In this document: positions 59,501-64,000 of the stretch, piece by piece | How positions within the stretch are numbered: the first letter of the stretch is position 1 | Layout of the letters: every line of letters starts with the position of its first letter | Assembly: GCF_003627095.1 (NCBI RefSeq) | Contig: NZ_CP032627.1 | Location: 620,001-684,000, forward strand | Direction of reading: 5' to 3' | From: Lactococcus allomyrinae | Lineage (GTDB): Bacteria > Bacillota > Bacilli > Lactobacillales > Streptococcaceae | DNA: 64,000 bases | Position numbers and translations under genes: made by a program | The notes under the pieces: model-generated | The model's input: only the letters and a program-made list of their open reading frames with translations | Told to the model about the DNA's origin: nothing | Database searches by the model: none

Positions 59501-60548
59501 TCTGATAGAAAATGCAGACCCTATTGAATTAGATTATGATACAGAGTATCAACTAGTTAAAAAAGATACTGTTGGTTTATTCCCAAACTTCGGAGAATTG
59601 AGCCAATGGACAATTAAAACACCGACTGCTGCAAAAGTACAGGAACACGCTAATGCAAATAGTGCTATAACTATCTCAGGAGATGACCTAATTGAAACAC
59701 CTGATGAAGCTATCTCTGATTCTGTTGTTCATCCGCCTTCTCCTGTAGGCTATGTTTCACTTATCACAACACAAAATGCAGATTTCAAACCAATGGTAAA
59801 TCTAGAATCTAATGCAAGGGCTGCTTTAAAGATGTCACGTAATACTGAAGCATCAGCTTATGTTATTTCTTTTGAAGTTCATTCAAATATTACACATCCG
59901 TTTACGATTGAGAAAGTTGATGCAAGAACTAATGCTCCTATGGATACACAATTTATCTTACGATGGGTACAGAGATTTGTTCCTGCGACAGATTTTGATT
60001 CACTGAAGACTTTAAACCTTGAGGATTTAGAACTTTCTGGAGGGGAAGACGAAGATAGTGAAACAGAGGTAGATGTATCGACGGGTGCTACACTTTCAAC
60101 GGTTAATGGTTCTAAAACACTGGATCATATGTCTCGGGGGAATCTTTATATTATTAGTGAGGATACTCCACCAGCTGGCTATCAGCCAACTAACACAGTG
60201 ATTGTTGCTTATATGGATGAAGCTCAAGGTTATAGTGATGTAGCAGATATTCACATCCGCTTAGCCCGTCGTTCAGCTAATAATCCTAATCTTTTAGAAT
60301 TTGGTGCCTTGGAAGAATTTCCTGAATATCGTGGAACTCTTGATGATAAGATAGGATTGGTTTTTGCTAACTTTGAACTTGGAGAACCTAATGATGGTAA
60401 TGGAGATAATGACGGTAATAATGAAGATGTTAAGGATGAAGGAAGTTCAAAATTACCTAGTTTGGGAGTAGTTAGTGCTGGTATCACTGGTATAGGTGCC
60501 TTGGTATTGATTGCTACTTATCTCATGAAGAGATACCTGAAGAAGTAA
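56532..60548 (+). CDS. Cell-wall-anchored VWA and Cna-B/SpaA repeat surface protein (pilin/adhesin-like)
   Basis: 1338 residues. Signal peptide at about 1-35 (FAILALVLPLFSGFG). A von Willebrand A domain starts at about 150, with the MIDAS DFSAS (D159, S161, S163) and ILLTDGIPTF (about 277), with a long Asn/Gly-rich insert. Four Cna-B/SpaA-like domains follow at about 675, 790, 916 and 1123, each with a lysine (LIKTS, VDKRD, VTKWD, IEKVD). The paired glutamate is kept in SETTPAG, QEVAAPNG and SEDTPPAG but is lysine in the third (VKKDTVG). The C-terminus is a sortase-type signal, LPSLG, then a membrane segment and RYLKK; threonine of LPXTG is leucine. No sortase or other pilin gene is adjacent. 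Confidence 0.88.
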   Translation: MSKKRFKKSIKLFAILALVLPLFSGFGTIRTSGETSGAINPNYQDQESDIGGSGRPLAANTWKVADHERVLNHTGNTIRGINNFITNAPDASESDFPEIGSSNTLDNTWIQYGTMSQPEFDITQFAKETKTPGLYDVFTHVKGYRHVLTKPLDVILVSDFSASMDSQSRMNYWRGAVNEFSNLLTNYEGVKADDVRVGHVAFGSKVYNTGNDANTATYFNLKNYGQAAEDLKRIANPQQTPISLSSNYTFTQAGLRAAQNMFDVTDGSRERIVILLTDGIPTFSNSITAFDNKNSNNTIDIGEVTETTGEGNSTIRDGVPAAQTPSGANTTVAGNGNGYNNSGRIIDWSQGVNGGLRPRNAVGSSSSNPQYDNVFPATIFQADKMQQDGIQLYGIGMNIAATNTSGTERGFNIEEVKKNFERLVDGENYDYESNESKFTNFPGGDFHLISQKLSGILQDHLNTVNNGQINIKIGEQFNLESSSVKANLVGTGGNIGAIDTSANDSIVLSDISLGANQEVQIYHQVRIKTEDKNFVPEQWYHISDPVATQFVNNTNSVNSRAEALFAVPSGNAPGVDLDFAKHWVANLESIPKQLELVLGRSTENGISDWEKSVLLSSEEDWRASLSKLPKFSNLGLDFNYKVNNEIFSDEDKNLSNVYQWDVTGTTDMTVVNTERFRLQLIKTSNHTNKPLAGVEFILKNSEGKEVARDRTGESGEILFEDFRLNYGEEYRLSETTPAGHKPTEPWTIRAEIKEGKPVVFVGDEKVELDAENNRFVLTLNITNEINVEAFKNSVKVDKRDAVTGQSISGAHFNLYHLNALSDDLADLTALESFDNLLPGLYALQEVAAPNGYFRNDEVQYFRIDFEGGFTAINAEGEEVPFLEEAEIGQNGFIFEKDEENNPILTLIFHNQAAPPLYLEVTKWDADFTSPLAGVTFELTKVGRINGEDGNTSASEPVTPLRLFDSVALDDTVLLKSNDSGHLSPLDDEGNLIENADPIELDYDTEYQLVKKDTVGLFPNFGELSQWTIKTPTAAKVQEHANANSAITISGDDLIETPDEAISDSVVHPPSPVGYVSLITTQNADFKPMVNLESNARAALKMSRNTEASAYVISFEVHSNITHPFTIEKVDARTNAPMDTQFILRWVQRFVPATDFDSLKTLNLEDLELSGGEDEDSETEVDVSTGATLSTVNGSKTLDHMSRGNLYIISEDTPPAGYQPTNTVIVAYMDEAQGYSDVADIHIRLARRSANNPNLLEFGALEEFPEYRGTLDDKIGLVFANFELGEPNDGNGDNDGNNEDVKDEGSSKLPSLGVVSAGITGIGALVLIATYLMKRYLKK

Positions 60549-60574
60549 TTTAGTGTTTTGACTTCACAAATTTT

Positions 60575-60613
60575 TAAAAGTTTGCATAATAATTATTATG
60601 CAGGCTTTTCTTT
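60575..60613 (+). terminator. Terminator of the surface protein
   Basis: A perfect palindrome GCATAATAATTATTATGC inside AAAAG..CTTTTCTTTT. Confidence 0.75.
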
Positions 60614-60679
60614 TAGAGGTGATGTTGTGAGGCGTGTATTACAAAAAATAGATTTATAGGCTAACTCTTTGAAAATAAA

Positions 60680-60688
60680 TGCTATAAT
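60680..60688 (+). promoter_or_regulatory. Extended -10 of kdpD
   Basis: TGCTATAAT, 26 bases before the kdpD start; -35 not clear. Confidence 0.55.
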
Positions 60689-60713
60689 ATGAGCAACTAA
60701 ATATCAGGGGCAA

Positions 60714-63353
60714 ATGATGAAAAAAGGAAAATTACGAATTTATTTCGGTTATGCGGCTGGTGTTGGGAAAACTTACGCTATGCTTGAAGGGGCGCATGAA
60801 GCCCAAAAAGATGGAATTGATGTGGTGGCTGGTTATATTGAACCTCATGCACGACCTGAAACCATGCGATTGCTGGATGGATTGGAGAAATTACCGACTA
60901 AGAGTTTGATTTATAAGGGAATTAAACTTCAGGAATTTGATATTGATGCTGCAATTGTAAGAAAACCGCAAATTATGCTAGTTGATGAGTTGGCACATAC
61001 TAATGGTTATGGGTCACGGAATAAGAAAAGATTTCAGGATATTGAGGAGTTACTTCGGGCAGGAATTGATGTTTATACAACGGTGAATGTTCAGCATATT
61101 GAGAGCTTGAATGATGTTATTGAAAAGATAACAGGAATTCGTGTGAATGAAAGGATTCCTGATGATATTTTTGATGAGGCTGACCAAATAGAATTAGTTG
61201 ATATTGAGCCGTTGGATTTGCTTGAACGTCTTGATAAGGGAAAGATTTATCAAAAAGCTCAAGCCTATCGTGCAATGCAAAATTTCTTTACAGAGGAGAA
61301 GTTGATTGCTCTTCGTGAGATAGCATTGCGCAAAACAGCTGACCAAGTGAACCATAGTGCGGTTCGCATGGATAAAAATAGAAATAGTGCTTATACGAAA
61401 GAGCATGTTTTGGTCTGTGTTTCTCCTTCACCATCAGCACTGCACGTGATTCGATCAGCGGCACGTTTGGCGATGGCGTTTAAAGCAGAATTTACGGCGC
61501 TTTATGTGGGAAATGCGGAGACTGAATCTTTTAGTGACGAAGATAAATTGAGGTTACGTCAGAGCTTACGGTTAGCTGAACAGCTAGGAGCAAAGGTTTC
61601 GGTTGTTTATGGGGATGACCTCCCTCAACAAATCGTAGAGTATGCCAAGGTGAGTCATGTGTCAAAGCTAGTAATAGGTAAAAGTGCGGAACAACCATTT
61701 TGGCGAAGGGTGAATATTGTTGATTTTTTAAGTCAGACGGCGCCTAATTTAGATATTTATGTCATCCCAAATGGGAGAGCACTGGAGGAGACATCACATC
61801 GAAAGTTTTATCAACTGGCAAAACTACATTTTTCTGTCAGCGATTTATTTAAAACTTTACTGATGCTTGTCATTGTGACGGTAGTCGGTCTGGCTTTTCG
61901 ATATTGGAATTTCAGTGTTGCAAATATTATTACAATCTATATCTTAGGGGTTCAGATTAATGCTGTGCTGACAAAGGGAAGAATTTTTAGCGTTATTTCG
62001 TCAGTGCTTTCAGTGCTTTGTTTTAACTACTTTTTTACTGCTCCTTATTTCACTTTTGTGGCATTTAGTCCGAATTATCCAGTAACTTTTTTTATCATGC
62101 TTGCTGCAGGGTTAATTACAGCAACATTGATTAAGAGGATTCAGGAGCAAGTGAGAGCTTCTGCTGAGAAGTCTTATCGTACGGAAATTTTACTTCAAAC
62201 CAATAAGGAATTGGCACAATCTGATTCGGTAGTAGATATTTTAGAGGCTACAGCTTATCAAGTTGAAAAATTGTTGGAGCGTGATATTGTTGTCTATCCT
62301 GTTGAAGAAGGCGTACTTAGCGAACCACATTATTTTGCTACGGGACAGTCTAATCGTACATTAGCCACTTATGAATCCTATAAGGAAAAAGGCGTAGCTG
62401 AGTGGGTGATGCATAATAACAAGCGAGCGGGAGCAACAACGAGTACTTTATCTGCTTCAAAATATTTGTATCTTTCTATTCGAGGTAAAAATCAGGTTTT
62501 TGCTGTGATTGGAATATTAATGACTGAAAAATCTGAACTGGAAGTTTTTGAAAAATCAGTCGTTTTTGCGATTTTAGGTGAGGCTGCACTAGCTTTGGAG
62601 AAAGAAATTTTACGTGAGGAGCAGCAGAAAACGGAGCTTAAGATGCAACAAGAGCAGCTTCGCGCTAACCTACTTCGTGCGATTTCTCATGATTTGCGGA
62701 CACCACTGACAAGTATTTCAGGTCATGCAAAATTACTGATGGAATCTGGTCAAAGTCTGGACGAGCTTCAGAAAAATGAGCTTTCAGCGTATATCTATGA
62801 TGATGCGATGTGGCTGATTAACTTAGTCGAAAATCTGCTCTCTATCACAAAATTGGATGGTGATGTGGAGTTGCAGCTAACAACAAATATCATTGACGAA
62901 GTGATTGAGGAGGCTTTGAAACATGTGGATAGGCATTTGAGTCAACATCAATTTAGTTTGGAACTATCATCTGAGGTGTTGACTGCGAAAATGGATGCTT
63001 CTTTAATGATTCAAGTATTAATCAATATTATTAATAATGCTGTAAAATACACGCCTGTTGGCTCAATGATTGTGCTAAGCACACAGCGTTTGGACGGAAA
63101 AATGGTGGTAGAAGTTGCTGATGATGGGGTTGGGATTAGAGATGAAGCAAAGTTGAAAATTTTTGATTTATTTTATACAACAGGAAATCGTCAAGTGGAT
63201 TCAAAACGTGGTTTAGGTCTTGGTCTATCCTTGTGTAAGAGTATTATCGTGGCGCACGGTGGTGAGATTTATGCACGAGATAATTATCCAAAAGGTGCAA
63301 TTATTGGTTTTACATTACCTTTAGTGGAGGTTGTTTTAGCAGATGGAGAATGA
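60714..63353 (+). CDS. kdpD: KdpD sensor histidine kinase
   Basis: 879 residues in the full KdpD order. The N-terminal KdpD domain has GYAAGVGKTYAMLEG (Walker A). A universal-stress-protein-like domain follows (about 230-360), then four membrane segments (about 380-480), a GAF-like region, HisKA with the phospho-accepting histidine in RAISHDLRTPLTS, and HATPase (NIINNAVKYTPVG, DDGVGIRDE, RGLGLGLSLCKSI). It senses potassium or turgor in known systems. It overlaps kdpE. The kdpABC pump genes are not in the window. Confidence 0.94.
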   Translation: MMKKGKLRIYFGYAAGVGKTYAMLEGAHEAQKDGIDVVAGYIEPHARPETMRLLDGLEKLPTKSLIYKGIKLQEFDIDAAIVRKPQIMLVDELAHTNGYGSRNKKRFQDIEELLRAGIDVYTTVNVQHIESLNDVIEKITGIRVNERIPDDIFDEADQIELVDIEPLDLLERLDKGKIYQKAQAYRAMQNFFTEEKLIALREIALRKTADQVNHSAVRMDKNRNSAYTKEHVLVCVSPSPSALHVIRSAARLAMAFKAEFTALYVGNAETESFSDEDKLRLRQSLRLAEQLGAKVSVVYGDDLPQQIVEYAKVSHVSKLVIGKSAEQPFWRRVNIVDFLSQTAPNLDIYVIPNGRALEETSHRKFYQLAKLHFSVSDLFKTLLMLVIVTVVGLAFRYWNFSVANIITIYILGVQINAVLTKGRIFSVISSVLSVLCFNYFFTAPYFTFVAFSPNYPVTFFIMLAAGLITATLIKRIQEQVRASAEKSYRTEILLQTNKELAQSDSVVDILEATAYQVEKLLERDIVVYPVEEGVLSEPHYFATGQSNRTLATYESYKEKGVAEWVMHNNKRAGATTSTLSASKYLYLSIRGKNQVFAVIGILMTEKSELEVFEKSVVFAILGEAALALEKEILREEQQKTELKMQQEQLRANLLRAISHDLRTPLTSISGHAKLLMESGQSLDELQKNELSAYIYDDAMWLINLVENLLSITKLDGDVELQLTTNIIDEVIEEALKHVDRHLSQHQFSLELSSEVLTAKMDASLMIQVLINIINNAVKYTPVGSMIVLSTQRLDGKMVVEVADDGVGIRDEAKLKIFDLFYTTGNRQVDSKRGLGLGLSLCKSIIVAHGGEIYARDNYPKGAIIGFTLPLVEVVLADGE

Positions 63354-64000
63354 TGTGATTAAAATTTTGATTTGTGAGGATGATCCGTCAGTCAATAAAT
63401 TATTGTCTTTAACGATGGAAGTTGAAGAATATGATTATACGGCGGTTCAGACGGGTAAAGATGCTTTACGTGAGTTAGTAACGCACCGCCCTGATGTATT
63501 GATTTTGGATTTGGGACTGCCTGATATGGATGGTCGTGAAATCATTGAAAAAGTGCGCGGTTTCTCACAACTACCGATTATTGTGGTGAGTGCGCGCGGT
63601 GAAGAGACGGATAAAATCGGTGCGTTAGATGCGGGTGCAGATGACTATTTGACGAAACCTTTTAGCACTGATGAGTTGTTAGCGCGTCTGCGTGTGAGCT
63701 TACGACGAGCAAAATTTGCTGACAAGAATCTGTCAGCACTGACAGAAAAAACAGAATTTATCAACGGCTGGCTGCGAATAGATTTTTTGTCAAAATGTGT
63801 ATTTGTCAATGGTGAAGAGATCCACCTGACTCCAATTGAATACAAATTACTTTGTCTTTTGTCTGAAAATATTGATCGTGTTTTGACTTATCATTTCATT
63901 GTCAAGGAAATTTGGGGTTATTATGAGGAGGATTTTTCGGCTTTGCGTGTCTTCGCTAATACATTGCGCAAGAAAATTGAACTTAATCCAGCACATCCTA
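63343..64000 (+). CDS. kdpE: KdpE response regulator, OmpR family (C-terminus cut off)
   Basis: An OmpR-type regulator running off the right edge; 219 codons are seen. The receiver domain has ICEDD, the phospho-aspartate in LILDLGLPDMDG and the lysine in YLTKPF. A winged-helix DNA-binding domain follows (LTPIEYKLLCLLSEN, LRVFANTLRKKIE). ATG 63343 overlaps kdpD by 11 bases, with GGAGG upstream; GTG 63355 is an alternative start. A perfect CTGTCAGCACTGACAG (63730-63745) lies in the linker, encoding LSALTE. Confidence 0.92.
   Translation, partial: MENDVIKILICEDDPSVNKLLSLTMEVEEYDYTAVQTGKDALRELVTHRPDVLILDLGLPDMDGREIIEKVRGFSQLPIIVVSARGEETDKIGALDAGADDYLTKPFSTDELLARLRVSLRRAKFADKNLSALTEKTEFINGWLRIDFLSKCVFVNGEEIHLTPIEYKLLCLLSENIDRVLTYHFIVKEIWGYYEEDFSALRVFANTLRKKIELNPAHP

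Overview
This 64 kb window is chromosomal DNA of a low-GC lactic acid bacterium, very probably a Lactococcus other than L. lactis. The pfkA-pyk-ldh (las) order, the PyrR-attenuated pyrK-pyrDb genes, the T-box his operon with hisZ and short hisG, nupABC and panE all point there. The species cannot be fixed from sequence alone. I saw no rRNA, tRNA, CRISPR array, phage or intact insertion sequence.

Layout, left to right. (1) 1-4.8 kb: the start of glpK (minus) with two cre-like sites, then hemL, a repeat-filled 785 bp gap, and hemC-hemD-rluE, a partial tetrapyrrole set unusual for this genus. (2) 4.8-8.4 kb (minus): a membrane-stress cassette like Bacillus ydjG/ydjH/ydjI plus a small membrane protein, without pspA. 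(3) 8.7-15 kb: a CPBP protease, then pyrimidine genes (pyrK, pyrDb, pyrF) interleaved with acetyltransferase, HAD and flavin-reductase-like genes. (4) 15.2-18.8 kb: serC-serA-DUF1015. (5) 19-23.9 kb (minus): rsmG with dmkB-eetB-eetA, a fragment of the flavin-based extracellular electron transfer locus, then galU and gpsA. (6) 24-31.9 kb: xpaC-telA, nagA, and the las operon. (7) 32-42.3 kb: a peptidase C26 gene, a permease pseudogene, and a complete histidine operon behind a T-box. (8) 42.3-48.8 kb (minus): nupABC nucleoside transporter, rlmA, rqcH. (9) 49-56.3 kb: small orphan genes, a THF riboswitch with folT, an Spx-like gene, pyruvate oxidase, panE, queH. (10) 56.5-64 kb: a 1338-residue wall-anchored VWA/Cna-B surface protein and kdpD-kdpE (kdpE cut by the window end).

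How the genes fit together: most are central metabolism (glycolysis, pyrimidine, serine and histidine synthesis). A respiration/redox theme recurs: glpK, hemL/hemC/hemD, dmkB-eetB-eetA and pyruvate oxidase.

The most unusual signal is not a gene. A palindrome of the form CTGTCAG-(YR or YRYR)-CTGACAG occurs 14 times with both arms intact, plus many imperfect copies. It lies in terminators, leaders and coding sequence, and in genes it is read in three different frames. Two further dispersed non-coding repeat families (called A and B here) occupy intergenic regions; all four family B copies are oriented in the sense of a downstream gene.
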